From Mycobacterium sp. MFM001 (GTDB lineage Bacteria > Actinomycetota > Actinomycetes > Mycobacteriales > Mycobacteriaceae): a DNA stretch of 64,000 nucleotides. Where the stretch lies: positions 1 through 64,000 of the forward strand of contig NZ_BFAB01000004.1 of NCBI RefSeq assembly GCF_003402475.1, read 5' to 3'. Made by a program: the position numbers and the translations under genes. Below, piece by piece: positions 17,088 to 26,347 of this stretch. The notes beneath the pieces were generated by a model. That model saw only the letters and a program-made list of their open reading frames with translations. It was not told the DNA's origin and did not search any database. The first letter of the stretch is position 1. Each line of letters begins with the position of its first letter.

Positions 17088-17743
17088 AATCACAATTGAT
17101 CCGGTCGGTTGGAACTCATCGGGCAGATCGCGCACTTAGTCCCATCGAGGTCGCACACGCATTAGATTACTTTGCGTCCGCTAGTTCATTAAAAGCGATC
17201 TCAAAACAGATCGGGCTGGAGACCTCAACAGCCAGCCGTTTCTTGCGCCTGCTATCGCTGCCTTCGTCAGTGCAGTCTCTTGTTGAGTGGGGTACATCAG
17301 CCACGACTCTGTCGTTCTCGGTAGCGAGCGAACTCGCATCCCTTGGATCCAGTGCTGATCAGGAAGAGGCCGCTCGGCTTGCGTTACGCCACAAACTGAC
17401 CAAGGATGAAGTTCGGCAGGCCGTGCAAGTTCATCGGCGTGCTGCAGCACCAATCGGCGAGGCAATTAGCGCCGTACTCGCGAGGCGAAAGCAAGTGCTT
17501 CAAGTAGATGTCTTTATTGGAGCAGTGCCAAAGCATTTGAGGTCTCGGGTCGCTGAATTAACGCAGTCAGAGCGTGACGGTCTTCTATCGCGACAATTGA
17601 ACGAGGTGATACCTATCCACGCGAATGTTCGGATGACACCTCAACATTATACGATCAGTTCCGAAACACCCTTGCCAGGCGAACTCCTTAGCAAGCTTGA
17701 CGATTACGTCGCCAATCGACTCACCCGACACTTTAATGCATGA
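17042..17743 (+). CDS. ParB-like protein, C-terminal helix-turn-helix part (frameshifted)
   Basis: The frame carries a second ParB/KorB-type helix-turn-helix: L-S-P-I-E-V-A-H-A-L, then A-I-S-K-Q-I-G-L-E-T-S-T-A-S-R-F-L-R-L-L and L-P-S-S-V-Q-S-L-V-E-W-G, the usual ParB continuation. The C-terminal ~90 residues are of unknown function. The ATG at 17042 lies inside the preceding frame and has no obvious ribosome binding site, so it is probably not a natural start. The ParB homology resumes at about 17070. The stop TGA overlaps the MBL gene by eight bases. Confidence 0.6.
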   Translation: MPKQQSQIDVHDAELKSQLIRSVGTHRADRALSPIEVAHALDYFASASSLKAISKQIGLETSTASRFLRLLSLPSSVQSLVEWGTSATTLSFSVASELASLGSSADQEEAARLALRHKLTKDEVRQAVQVHRRAAAPIGEAISAVLARRKQVLQVDVFIGAVPKHLRSRVAELTQSERDGLLSRQLNEVIPIHANVRMTPQHYTISSETPLPGELLSKLDDYVANRLTRHFNA

Positions 17744-18773
17744 CATTTCGATCGCCGTTAGCCCGTCCGGGGCCATACTTCTCGGTCCAGCTGTCTCAGC
17801 GGACGGATTTCACCGTAGTTCAGAAATCCGGGTTCAGACTCATGTACATTCTGACCATTTGAATGGCTTCAACAGCAGCAAAGCATTTCAGACATTGCTG
17901 ATGTCCAAGCCGACGGTCGATTTGCTCGTTAATCAGTTCGATGCCGACTTACCTTGGCGAACAAATATTGTAGGAGTGGAATGGTTTGAGCCGTACGTAC
18001 TCCCAGATGGGACTTCTGTCGTTTTAATGCCCAGCGAGCACATGCTTGGAGCCGCTCAAGTGTCGGTCACACTCCCTTCCGGTCGGCGAATTGGCTACTC
18101 TGGCGACTTTAGTTGGCCGATGAATAGCCCTATTGCAGCCGAACAATTGGTCTTGGACTGTACGTATGGCTCGCGAAATTCCGTACGTTATTACTCACAA
18201 GGGGATGCTGATGATTCGTTGCTGCAGCTGGTCTGCGACAGCCTGAAATCAGGCCCGGTATTTCTCAAGTGCCATCGCGGTACGGTAGAGCGCGCGCTAA
18301 GCGTGCTTGAGGGTGATGTAGACGCTCCAGTAGTGACAAATCGAATGACTATCGCTGACATCAAGGTACACCGCGCAAATGGCTTTGCCATTGGGCCAGT
18401 GATTGACATTGAGTCGCCTGAGGGGCGATTAGTGTGTCAAAGCAGCCGCTATATACGCATATACGGTCGTGGAGACCCACAGAAGTTAGAGATTCCGCCC
18501 AACGCGAACAATATTGTCTTGAGTGCCATGATGGTCCCCGGCGACCAGGGTCCAATTGTCACTTATGGACCTCGGTCATACCGCATTGCTTTGTCCAATC
18601 ACGCCGATTTTACAGGCACCCTCGAATATGTCGCCGCCACCGGAGCGTCGTTCGTGCTGGTGGATAATTCGCGGCACGGCAACGCCATTGAGCTGGCAGA
18701 TGCCATCCGCACGGACCTAGGTATCGCGGCTGCGGCCTCTGAAGTTGTTACCGATTTCCGCTGGGGCGTATAG
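17736..18773 (+). CDS. MBL-fold metallo-hydrolase / exonuclease-like protein
   Basis: A 345-residue metallo-beta-lactamase fold protein. The metal motif H-V-H-S-D-H is at 36-41, an S-E-H-M-L-G-A motif near 105, Y-S-G-D-F (motif 4) near 128, and a late S-N-H-A-D-F near 287, the arrangement of beta-CASP/DNA-ligase-associated exonucleases and RNase J/CPSF-type nucleases. I chose ATG 17736, which overlaps the ParB-like stop by eight bases, rather than the upstream TTG at 17697. The pairing with a ParB-like protein implies a DNA-targeted nuclease unit (inference). It has lower GC than the flanking genes. Confidence 0.72.
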   Translation: MHDISIAVSPSGAILLGPAVSADGFHRSSEIRVQTHVHSDHLNGFNSSKAFQTLLMSKPTVDLLVNQFDADLPWRTNIVGVEWFEPYVLPDGTSVVLMPSEHMLGAAQVSVTLPSGRRIGYSGDFSWPMNSPIAAEQLVLDCTYGSRNSVRYYSQGDADDSLLQLVCDSLKSGPVFLKCHRGTVERALSVLEGDVDAPVVTNRMTIADIKVHRANGFAIGPVIDIESPEGRLVCQSSRYIRIYGRGDPQKLEIPPNANNIVLSAMMVPGDQGPIVTYGPRSYRIALSNHADFTGTLEYVAATGASFVLVDNSRHGNAIELADAIRTDLGIAAAASEVVTDFRWGV

Positions 18774-18949
18774 CATTCGGCAAGGACGCTCTTCCCAAAG
18801 ACCGTTATCGACGTGCTCTCACCGACCGCGCCACGGTGCGTAGTAGACGGAAGAGAATTTGCGCGTTGCCGGAACCGTTCCTGGTTACCAATTTAGATTT
18901 CCCGCGGGCGGGGTTCCGGCAATTGGAGATGGTCCGCATCCGGGATAAC

Positions 18950-19900
18950 TTAAAAATTTGAGGGCTCAAGGATTTTGGAAGCGTTCGTTGATAGACCCTC
19001 CTGGCCCAGCAGCAGGCCAAAAATGAGCTGGCCACCGAATATCTGCTTGGCGATCGCTACGCTAAGTTGTTCGGGCCATCCGAATATAGTCACCGTAGAG
19101 CGGAAGGACGACGCGATGACGACGCGGGCCACCGAGGCAAAGGGTAATGGCGCCTTTGAGGTCGTTCGTGTGGCTAGACTGCCCCCCATTACCCGGCTTT
19201 GCGTCACCAGGTCGACACCGACGCTCTGGTTGAGCCCCAACCGCCGTTTGGATCGTTCCTCTACTACTGATGCAAGAGGGTTTGGACCACGAGCGGGAAT
19301 GCCCAGCGGACTATCGACGGCGCGGTAAGTCAATTCTGAAGGTTCCGCCATGCCGCGACGGTGAGCCGTTCTCGACCTGGGCACGGCGGATCGGAAATCC
19401 GTTCGAGGACGGCCCGGATGCGGCCTGCCAGGACCGTTTATGCACGACGGGATCTGCGGTATCAGCGATCCCGTCGAGCGCGCCGAGGAAGCAGACACCG
19501 TGTCGTATGAAGGGCTCGATGCCAAGCTGACGCGTGAGGCCGCGAAGCCGGGCCATATGCTGTGGCGCATACGGCGGCGTCGCTTCTTAGCGTCAGGCTC
19601 GTGCGCCCACTGATGCCACCGGAGCATGATCGCGTCCTGGGCGGTCTCATCGCGCAGATCCGCCCAGCTGGCCACCACCTCGGCGGTTGCGATCGCCATC
19701 GACGTGTCGTCGGTCCATTCGCCGGTCTCCCACATCGAACGACTACTCACGTCGTCGTCGATGTCGACCTTGACGTCGGCGCCCAACGGGGGTCCGAACT
19801 CGAACGGCGCGCCTAGTGTATCGCCGGCTGCGGTTCCCAGCAGAACTCCACACGCACGATCCAGTTGTGCTGCAGTCAATTCATTCGTTACCTCCTTCAA
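18950..19900 (-). pseudogene. ADP-ribosylglycohydrolase (DraG-like), decayed
   Basis: The first ~110 residues are clearly DraG/ADP-ribosylglycohydrolase: A-C-G-V-L-L-G-T-A-A-G-D, G-A-P-F-E-F, and the metal-binding W-T-D-D-T-S-M-A. After W-H-Q-W-A-H-E (near 19570) the homology stops and the frame becomes Arg/Ser/Pro-rich with no later family motifs. I therefore treat it as a truncated or frameshifted remnant whose downstream part is unassigned DNA. A strong AAGGAGGT near 19885-19895 points to a TTG start about seven codons inside the frame. Such enzymes remove ADP-ribose from proteins or DNA. The 176 bp before it (18774-18949) hold nothing I recognise. Confidence 0.5.
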
Positions 19901-19909
19901 CTCCTCAAT

Positions 19910-20503
19910 TCAGTTAGACGCCGTGGGGTCTGGCGCACGCCCGAGTAGGCGCTTGAAGGCGTCCACCGACGCCTCCAGGCTGGGCGGCCACTCGGCTTGC
20001 CAGACCCGCAGCGGGATGTCGGCAAGCGGGTCGAACCGGCTGGCCAATCGCCGGTACTCCCGCGCCTCCCACTCGCGCAGTCGGCCGTCGCCCTTGGCGA
20101 ACTCCAGTAGCCGGTCGATCTGCTTCTCTTGCACCTCGGGAGGCGCGCCGCCGCTGACGCCGATCCCGTTCATCAGGCTGTGCCGGCCCAGAGCAAAGAG
20201 ACGGTCGCCATATTCCGGTTCCAGCTCCGCGATCGCCTTGTTGACCCGCCGGCAGTTTTCGCATGCCAGCCATGACCAACGAGTAGTGCCGCCGGCTGTC
20301 GCCCGAAAGCAGATGATGCACAAGTCTTTCGCGCGGGACACGTCGCAGCCCTTCCACTGCTCGGGCAAATCCTCGTCGCGGCACGACTGCCACCGACCAT
20401 CGATAGGGCCGCGGAGTATTCCGCATGGGATGTGGACGGACAACTCATGAATGCGTGCGCGCAGCGCCGCATCCGCTGCACTCAGATTCCGCTTGGCCAT
20501 GGC
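19910..20503 (-). CDS. Hypothetical protein with CxxC pairs
   Basis: A 197-residue protein. I use the ATG at 20503, since upstream codons overlap the conserved structured repeat. It has two cysteine pairs, C-I-I-C and C-E-N-C, spaced about 17 residues apart, suggesting a zinc-binding knuckle, and an N-terminal helix with basic residues. No family is recognised. The gene follows one copy of the duplicated ~130-bp repeat directly, with the same arrangement as the gene at 20692-21474. It is probably an accessory-element gene. Confidence 0.5.
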   Translation of the reverse strand, partial: AMAKRNLSAADAALRARIHELSVHIPCGILRGPIDGRWQSCRDEDLPEQWKGCDVSRAKDLCIICFRATAGGTTRWSWLACENCRRVNKAIAELEPEYGDRLFALGRHSLMNGIGVSGGAPPEVQEKQIDRLLEFAKGDGRLREWEAREYRRLASRFDPLADIPLRVWQAEWPPSLEASVDAFKRLLGRAPDPTASN

Positions 20504-20517
20504 AGAACTCCTGTTGC

Positions 20518-20647
20518 CAGGCCTCCGCTGACGGAGGCGCTCTTGCCGAACACCGGTTGGTGTCAGCCGCTTCGTCATCCGAGCCACCCACGAGCGTGGG
20601 GTTGGCGTGCCGTCCAGTCGGAGCTTGGCGACGGCATCTCGTGAAGC
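20518..20647 (-). ncRNA. Candidate structured leader RNA, copy 1
   Basis: This segment is nearly identical over ~80 bp to 21493-21620 and lies in the same position upstream of a minus-strand gene. On the minus strand it can form GCTTC/GAAGC closing pairs around a GCCGTC/GACGGC hairpin and a CCCACG/CGTGGG hairpin, then a variable stem and a GCCTCC/GGAGGC hairpin just before the start codon. The variable stem differs between copies but still pairs. It could be a riboswitch-like or protein-binding leader, but I cannot match it to a named family. Confidence 0.45.
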
Positions 20648-20691
20648 ATTTTCAGGATAACGCGGCGTACCGACAGGCCGCCACGCTTTAC

Positions 20692-21474
20692 TCATCTGCT
20701 GGCCTTCGCCCCGTGGTCGTAGCGACCATTGAGCAGGGCCGACACCGTCGACGGTTGCCACAGCCGGCCTTTCGGCGTGCGCTGGCCCGTCGAGTTCAGC
20801 ACCCGTGCCGTAGCCACCTGCGTGACACCGCACCCATGCACAAGCCAGCGCACATAGCGCTTCAGCATCGGCTGACGCTGCGACCACGGCGTCGTCGGCG
20901 CCGGAAGCATTGGCGCCGAGGCGCTTTCGAACTGATCGGCCTCTGCTGCAGCTCGTCGCAGCGACCGCGCTGACGTTGGGGCGGCGCTGGCCGTCGCAAG
21001 GGCCCGTTCGATCTCCCGCCCCAGGGTCTTGGTGCCGGCAGCTGCCAAAGCCGCGTGGTCGAGCTCGTCGACGACTTGGACCTCGCGTCGCAGTGCGAAG
21101 TCGATTTCGCTGTACCCGCCGGTGGTCGGGAACGGCTCGAGCTCCCGTCCGTAGCGGAGGTTGAGACCGTGGCGTTGCAGTACCAGACTCAGCCGCCGCC
21201 AGTGCTGCTCACGCCCGAGATCCGGCGCGAGGAAGGGCACCCAGACGTGCATGCGGCCTGCGATCGCGCAACCCAGCGCCGACACAATCGCATCGACGTC
21301 GGTCAGGTCCTCGGTCAATGCCGCCGCGCCCTGCTCGAACCCGAACGCCTCGGCGACGGTGCAGTTATGGCGGGCCGCATCTGCGGACAAGTCGTCGCGG
21401 TGCTGCACGGTGTCGTGGTCGCCGAGCAGGATGACGCGGGATTCCGCCGGTACGTGTTCTGCAGAATGCGCCAT
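20692..21474 (-). CDS. Protein with recombinase-type C-terminal DNA-binding domain
   Basis: A 260-residue protein. The ATG at 21474 follows GGGAGG at a good distance. The last ~60 residues (A-R-V-L-N-S-T-G-Q-R-T-P-K-G-R-L-W-Q) match the 'recombinase' DNA-contact domain of large serine recombinases, where A-x-x-L-N-x-x-G-x-x-T-x-x-G-x-x-W is typical. The N-terminal ~150 residues have no serine-recombinase catalytic motif that I can see but include a resolvase-like V-D-A-I-V-S-A-L. It may be a degenerate or non-catalytic relative, or a DNA-binding regulator of a mobile element. It follows a copy of the structured repeat. Confidence 0.5.
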   Translation of the reverse strand: MAHSAEHVPAESRVILLGDHDTVQHRDDLSADAARHNCTVAEAFGFEQGAAALTEDLTDVDAIVSALGCAIAGRMHVWVPFLAPDLGREQHWRRLSLVLQRHGLNLRYGRELEPFPTTGGYSEIDFALRREVQVVDELDHAALAAAGTKTLGREIERALATASAAPTSARSLRRAAAEADQFESASAPMLPAPTTPWSQRQPMLKRYVRWLVHGCGVTQVATARVLNSTGQRTPKGRLWQPSTVSALLNGRYDHGAKASR

Positions 21475-21492
21475 GGATACCTCCCGATGTCC

Positions 21493-21620
21493 CAAGCCTC
21501 CGTGGTGGAGGCGCTCTTACCGGCGCCGGTCGGTGCCGGTCGCTTCGTCATCCGAGCCACCCACGAGCGTGGGGTTGGCGCGCCGTCCAGTCGGAGCTTG
21601 GCGACGGCGTCTCATGAAGC
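21493..21620 (-). ncRNA. Candidate structured leader RNA, copy 2
   Basis: This is the second copy of the repeat described at 20518-20647, ending about 20 bp before the start codon at 21474. Here the variable stem is a perfect ACCGGC/GCCGGT. The loop of the last hairpin is shorter, but its GCCTCC/GGAGGC stem is unchanged. Conservation is strongest in the ~80 bp that hold the first two hairpins. Confidence 0.45.
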
Positions 21621-21696
21621 TGACCCAAAGGTATCGCGGGGCACCGACAAGCCTTGATGCTCAAGCCTTCCGTCCCACGACCAGGACAGATGTCGA

Positions 21697-22131
21697 TCAG
21701 ATCGCGACGAACCCGAGCCGTTCGGCAACCTGCCGTTGTGCCTGGTCGCGGGAGGCGAATGCCTGCGGCTCGCCCGGCTCCAATAAAGGCGGAACAACTA
21801 GCGCGGCGACCGCCAAATGCCAGGCATCCATCGCCCGCAGCGCATGCCGCCGTACCAGCTCCAGCGCATGCTCCTCGACCTGCTCTTGCGGCGCGCCGAG
21901 CACAATCACCGGACCGGCAAGGTCCGCGTCCAGCAGTGCGAGCAACCCTTTTTCATCACCGCGGCCTGCTCGCGCGGCGCGAACCAGCGCACCGGAGACC
22001 TCGATTCTTGTCCATGTGCCGGTGACGGTGGCAATCTCCGGGTCGGCGAGCAGTGCGGTTGCCTGCTGGTGCCCGTCTCCGTCGACAAGGTAAGCGCGGG
22101 CAAGGACAGAGGAGTCCAGATACGCGATCAC
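21697..22131 (-). CDS. vapC: VapC-type PIN-domain toxin
   Basis: A 144-residue PIN-domain ribonuclease. Catalytic acids are visible in Y-L-D-S-S near residue 6, in I-E-V near 44, and in M-D-A-W-H-L near 103, where the PIN motif D-A-W/D-A-x-x-L is typical. It starts with GTG overlapping the antitoxin stop (GTGA), the normal vapBC arrangement. It should cleave RNA when its partner is degraded. It lies at the right end of the accessory region. Confidence 0.85.
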   Translation of the reverse strand: MIAYLDSSVLARAYLVDGDGHQQATALLADPEIATVTGTWTRIEVSGALVRAARAGRGDEKGLLALLDADLAGPVIVLGAPQEQVEEHALELVRRHALRAMDAWHLAVAALVVPPLLEPGEPQAFASRDQAQRQVAERLGFVAI

Positions 22132-22424
22132 GGGCGCTCGCGCTCTTGCGCGAGCAAATCATCGATTTGTGGACCGAGGCCGCGAGTCGACTCAAGGATC
22201 CGCTGCCGTCGCGCCGCACTCGCCGGCCGGGTTTTCACGGTACGCAATGTGCCTGCCGCCGCCGCCGCGGCCCGCACCTGCGCACGCCGATCGCCGCCGT
22301 CGGCATCGGCAGCCGCGTCGAGGATCTCGGTTGCGACGGCATTCAGGCTGCGACCCTCGCGCGCCGCACGAGCGACCAATCGCCGGTGTATGTCATCGGA
22401 TACCCGGAGTAGGAGCTGCCGCAT
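22128..22424 (-). CDS. vapB: VapB-type ribbon-helix-helix antitoxin
   Basis: A 98-residue protein with an N-terminal ribbon-helix-helix: L-L-L-R-V-S-D-D-I-H-R-R-L followed by G-R-S-L-N-A-V-A, the FitA/VapB type. The C-terminal tail (A-R-R-Q-R-I-L and acidic end) would wrap the PIN toxin. It precedes vapC with a four-base overlap and probably autoregulates the operon. Confidence 0.8.
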   Translation of the reverse strand: MRQLLLRVSDDIHRRLVARAAREGRSLNAVATEILDAAADADGGDRRAQVRAAAAAAGTLRTVKTRPASAARRQRILESTRGLGPQIDDLLAQERERP

Positions 22425-22475
22425 GCTGCCAATGCTATCAGGTCACGGGTGATGATAGCACCCATTCTCCGCGTA

Positions 22476-24791
22476 CTAGGACGGCAAAGGCACCGCGTTG
22501 CCCCCACCGAACGACGGCGGCGCGGATGATTCGCTAGTTCCCCACGTCGTATTAGGGACCGCGGCGAGCGAGAACCCGACGTCGCCGCCGGTACGCACGA
22601 TCGACTCCGGCAGAAACGTCTGATCGGTGGGCTGCCCGTCGACGCTCAGCCCGCTGATGTACTTCAGACCGCTCGAGGCGCCGGGCGCCGCAATCCGGAT
22701 GAATTGTCCAGCAGGAAGCCTGATCTCGATGCGATCGAACAGCGGCGTGTTCACCGTCAGGATCGATGTCCCAGGCGTCGCCGGGTACAGACCCAATGCC
22801 GCCCAGACGTACCAACTCGACATTGCGCCCAGGTCGTCGTTGCCCGGCTCGCCGTTGGGCGTCGGGGCGAACAGTTCACGGCGCACCCGATCGACCGTCT
22901 CCTGGGTCTTCCACGGTTGCCCGACGTAGTTGTACAGCCACGGCACCCCGAAGTTTGGCTCGTTGCCCACCCATAGGTACGGCTCGTCGGGGCCCGCGTT
23001 GAGCTGCGTCGTGAACCGGTCCAGCCGCTCGGCCACCGCCTCTCGGCCCCCCAAAGCGGCCACCAGCCCGGCGACGTTCTGCGGCACCATCCACAGGTAC
23101 TGCTCCGAGTTGCCCTCGTCGAACCCGTCCTCCCCTAGGTCCGACGTCGGCCCCGTGAACCCCGGCCACACCAGGTAAGCACCGTCGGCGCCCCGCGGTG
23201 TGATGCGGCGAGTCACCGGGTTCAACAGGTTCTGCCAGAACTGCGCCCGCCGCAGGAGCTCAGCGCCAATCACGTTCTCGCCCAACGCGTCCGCGAATCT
23301 CGAGATCGCGAAGTCGTCGACCGACCACTCCATGGTGATCGACGCGCCGTCGATCCCGTGATCGCCGCGGAACTCCTCGATCTGCGGCGCATACCCATGC
23401 TCCAGATAGCTACCGATCCCCGGCCGCTCCACATAGCCGTCCCGCCCCGTGCCGCCCTCCGTCGCGCCCTTCACCATGTAATAGAGCGCCCGTTTGGTGT
23501 CGAAGTCCTTGGCGCCGAACGCATACAGGCTCGCGATTAGTGGCACCACGTTGTCGCCGGTCATCTCCCCCGTCGCCGCATTCGCCAGCGCCCACCGCGG
23601 CAACGACCCGCTCTGCTCGGCGTCGTTCACCAGCGACTGCGCCATGTCGCTGGCCCGCTCCGGAAACAACAGCGCCTGCAGCGCCGCCAGGCAGCGGTAG
23701 GTGTCCCAATCGGAGAAGTTCGCGTACTGCGTGTGCCCCGTCGCCACCGAATGAATCGCGCCGTCGAACCCGATGTAGCGTCCGTCGGCGTCGTTGAACG
23801 TGTTGGGGTGCAACAACGACCGATACAGCGAGGTATAGAACGTCTCGATGTCGCCGCCGATGCTGCCCGCCACCGCCACCCGCGACAGCGCGGCGTTCCA
23901 TTCGGCCGATGCGGCCGCGCGCACATCGTCGAAACCCGCACCTCCTTCGGCCGCCAGGTTCGCCAGCGCCCCGTTGACGCTCACATACGACAGCGCGGTC
24001 CGCACCTCGACCACCGAGCCCGGCGCAAACTCCACCCATCCTCCGGCCCACGGCGAATCTGCCTGGCGTGCACCGGGATACACCGAGTTCCCTTCGAAAG
24101 TGCCGACCGATTTGAACGGCTGGCTGAACCTCATCGCGAAATAGGCCGTGTAGACGTTGTCCTTACCGCAGAATCCCCCGGTGGTCGCCGATCCGGTGAT
24201 CGTGGCGTTATCCTCGCCGATCTGGATGGTCGCGGCGTAATTGCCCGCGAGCGACCCGCCGGGCCGCACGTGGAACACCGCGGGCCGGCCGTCGTCGGGA
24301 TAGCTGAACCGGCCGACGCCGGTGCGGGTGGTGGCGGTCAGTTCCGCTTTCACGCCGGTGTCGGGGAACCGCACCGTGTAGTAGCCGGGCACGCCGACCT
24401 CGGTGTCGTCGTGGGCGATCCTCTCCCAGGCGTACCAGGGCTGCTCGCTGATTGGCGTCGTCGTCGGCAGCATCGGGATGTCGCCGAACGCGGCGCAGCC
24501 CACCGAGGCGTGGGTCATGGAAAAGCCGGTCGAGCGGTCGTTGTCGTGATCATAGCCGGCGTAGGTGTCGGTGGTGTCCGGCGAGTACTGCACCATCCCG
24601 AACGGCACGGCAGCGCCCGGGAAGTTGTTGATCTCGCCCCACGTCTCGTTGCCCGTCCCGGTGCCGTTGAGCGTGTCGACGTGCTCGACCGGGTTGGCGA
24701 CGAAGGCGGCCTCTTCGGCGTGCGCGCTTGGCGCCGGCCACAACGTCATGCAGACAGCGACCCACATGGCGAGCTGCCGTCGTGACCGCAT
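22476..24791 (-). CDS. GH92 family alpha-mannosidase, secreted
   Basis: A 771-residue protein with a clear Sec signal peptide (R-S-R-R start, hydrophobic stretch, A-H-A-E cleavage near 26). Family 92 motifs are present: G-T-G-x-E-T near 48, Q-Y-S-P-D near 68, T-H-A-S-V-G-C near 93, G-N-E-P-N-F near 630, and [11 protein letters not shown] near 668, which carries the catalytic acidic residues. GH92 enzymes are calcium-dependent exo-alpha-mannosidases. In mycobacteria the likely substrates are mannosylated glycolipids or glycoproteins. From memory M. tuberculosis Rv0584 belongs to this family. It is monocistronic. Confidence 0.9.
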   Translation of the reverse strand: MRSRRQLAMWVAVCMTLWPAPSAHAEEAAFVANPVEHVDTLNGTGTGNETWGEINNFPGAAVPFGMVQYSPDTTDTYAGYDHDNDRSTGFSMTHASVGCAAFGDIPMLPTTTPISEQPWYAWERIAHDDTEVGVPGYYTVRFPDTGVKAELTATTRTGVGRFSYPDDGRPAVFHVRPGGSLAGNYAATIQIGEDNATITGSATTGGFCGKDNVYTAYFAMRFSQPFKSVGTFEGNSVYPGARQADSPWAGGWVEFAPGSVVEVRTALSYVSVNGALANLAAEGGAGFDDVRAAASAEWNAALSRVAVAGSIGGDIETFYTSLYRSLLHPNTFNDADGRYIGFDGAIHSVATGHTQYANFSDWDTYRCLAALQALLFPERASDMAQSLVNDAEQSGSLPRWALANAATGEMTGDNVVPLIASLYAFGAKDFDTKRALYYMVKGATEGGTGRDGYVERPGIGSYLEHGYAPQIEEFRGDHGIDGASITMEWSVDDFAISRFADALGENVIGAELLRRAQFWQNLLNPVTRRITPRGADGAYLVWPGFTGPTSDLGEDGFDEGNSEQYLWMVPQNVAGLVAALGGREAVAERLDRFTTQLNAGPDEPYLWVGNEPNFGVPWLYNYVGQPWKTQETVDRVRRELFAPTPNGEPGNDDLGAMSSWYVWAALGLYPATPGTSILTVNTPLFDRIEIRLPAGQFIRIAAPGASSGLKYISGLSVDGQPTDQTFLPESIVRTGGDVGFSLAAVPNTTWGTSESSAPPSFGGGNAVPLPS

Positions 24792-24830
24792 AGCTGTCTC
24801 TTACTGCATACCTGTCACCACCGGGGGTTT

Positions 24831-25709
24831 TCAGGCAGTATTCGGCTGCGCCGGCTGCTTTTTCGCAGGTTCAGAATCAGGCGCTTCACCGAATCGGGCC
24901 AGTACCAGTGCGCCGGCGACTGCTATGGCGAATCCAGCGAAAACCATCCAGCCGAGACCACCGCGAGTGCGGTCACCCAGCCAAGCCACTCCGACCAGTG
25001 CAGGTCCGATCGTTTCTCCCACGACCATTCCGGCGACCGCCGTCGTCACAGATCCGCGGCCCAGGGCAGACGTCAGCAAGAGAAACCCTGCCGCCCCGCC
25101 GGCGAGTACCGCGTACAGCGCCGGATTGCTGTAGAACGTCGCTTTGGTGGGATCGATGGGATCGATCAGGCGCACGCCGACCTCGACGACACCGAAACCG
25201 CATCCGGCGCCGAGTCCCAAGGCCAACGCGCGCGAGCGATCGCCCAATCGGCCTCCCGCGACGCCGGCGACAAATATCGCGACGACCACGCCCCACAGTC
25301 CCCAAGCGAGTCCGGCCGGGCCGTGACGGGAACCCTCCGGTCCGGCCGCGAGTCCGAGCATCGCGAGCCCCACACAGACGACACCGACGGCCGCCCACTC
25401 GGTTGATGACAGCCGCGCCGACAGCAACCACGCAGCCACGATGGCCGTGACTGCCAGCGAGGCCGCTATCGCCGCGGCGACGACGTAGATCGGAACCAAG
25501 CGCAGCGCCACCACTTGCAACAGAAAGCCGAGGCCGTCAAGACCGAAGCCTGCGAGGTAGCGCCAATGCCGAACGGCGCGCAACAGCAGTACAGCGTCGA
25601 CGCCCGAGCCGCTGCCGGCTTCCACCGATCGCGTCGCCACAGCCTGCAACACCGTCGCCGTGCCGTAACACACCGAGCAGCCCAGAGCGAGCAGCAACCC
25701 GATCAGCAC
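24831..25709 (-). CDS. DMT-superfamily integral membrane protein
   Basis: A 292-residue protein with about nine or ten hydrophobic segments, starting L-I-G-L-L-L-A-L-G and containing repeated Gly/Ala-rich helices, the shape of drug/metabolite (EamA/NIPA-like) transporters. A short polar C-terminal tail follows the last helix. No substrate can be inferred. It is divergent from tpx, with 92 bp between them. Confidence 0.65.
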   Translation of the reverse strand: MLIGLLLALGCSVCYGTATVLQAVATRSVEAGSGSGVDAVLLLRAVRHWRYLAGFGLDGLGFLLQVVALRLVPIYVVAAAIAASLAVTAIVAAWLLSARLSSTEWAAVGVVCVGLAMLGLAAGPEGSRHGPAGLAWGLWGVVVAIFVAGVAGGRLGDRSRALALGLGAGCGFGVVEVGVRLIDPIDPTKATFYSNPALYAVLAGGAAGFLLLTSALGRGSVTTAVAGMVVGETIGPALVGVAWLGDRTRGGLGWMVFAGFAIAVAGALVLARFGEAPDSEPAKKQPAQPNTA

Positions 25710-25801
25710 ACACCGACCTTACGAGATGCGACCAAGGCCAGTTCCGTCGAACGACCACCCGCCTCCCGGGGTGGCCCGCGCCGCTTGGCAGACTAGGCGC
25801 C

Positions 25802-26296
25802 ATGGCACAGATCACGTTGCGCGGAAACCCCATCAACACCGTCGGCGAACTGCCGGCCGTCGGATCCCCGGCGCCGGACTTCACGCTGACCGGCACCGAC
25901 CTCGGCGCGGTCAGCAGCGACCAGTTCCGCGGTAAGCCTTTGCTGCTCAACATCTTTCCGTCCATCGACACCCCGGTCTGCGCGACCAGCGTGCGCACCT
26001 TCAACGAGCGCGCCGCCGGCAGCGGTCTGACCGTGCTGTGCGTATCCAAGGACCTGCCGTTTGCCCAGCAGCGGTTCTGCGGCGCCGAGGGCATCGAGAA
26101 CGTCACCACCGCATCGGCGTTCCGCGGCAGCTTCGGCGACGACTACGGCCTCACCCTCACCGACGGCCCGATGGCCGGGCTGCTGGGCCGGGCCGTCGTC
26201 GTGATCGGCGCGGACGGCAAGGTCGCATACACCGAGCTGGTGCCCGAGATCGCCCAGGAGCCCAACTACGACGCGGCGCTGAGCTCCTCCGCTTAG
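25802..26296 (+). CDS. tpx: Thiol peroxidase Tpx
   Basis: A 164-residue atypical 2-Cys peroxiredoxin. The peroxidatic C60 lies in D-T-P-V-C, a further C80 in V-L-C-V-S-K-D, and the resolving C93 in R-F-C-G. All three cysteines match the well-studied mycobacterial Tpx (Rv1932). It reduces hydrogen and organic peroxides using thioredoxin. Length is normal. Confidence 0.95.
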   Translation: MAQITLRGNPINTVGELPAVGSPAPDFTLTGTDLGAVSSDQFRGKPLLLNIFPSIDTPVCATSVRTFNERAAGSGLTVLCVSKDLPFAQQRFCGAEGIENVTTASAFRGSFGDDYGLTLTDGPMAGLLGRAVVVIGADGKVAYTELVPEIAQEPNYDAALSSSA

Positions 26297-26347
26297 CTCT
26301 CGGCGCGCCGCGAAGCGACGCGGCGCTACGCCAGGGATCGTTGCTAC

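Noticed and set aside
19311..19556. Separate gene inside the ADP-ribosylglycohydrolase remnant
   Set aside because: It has no family likeness and no ribosome binding site. It is more likely decayed DNA.
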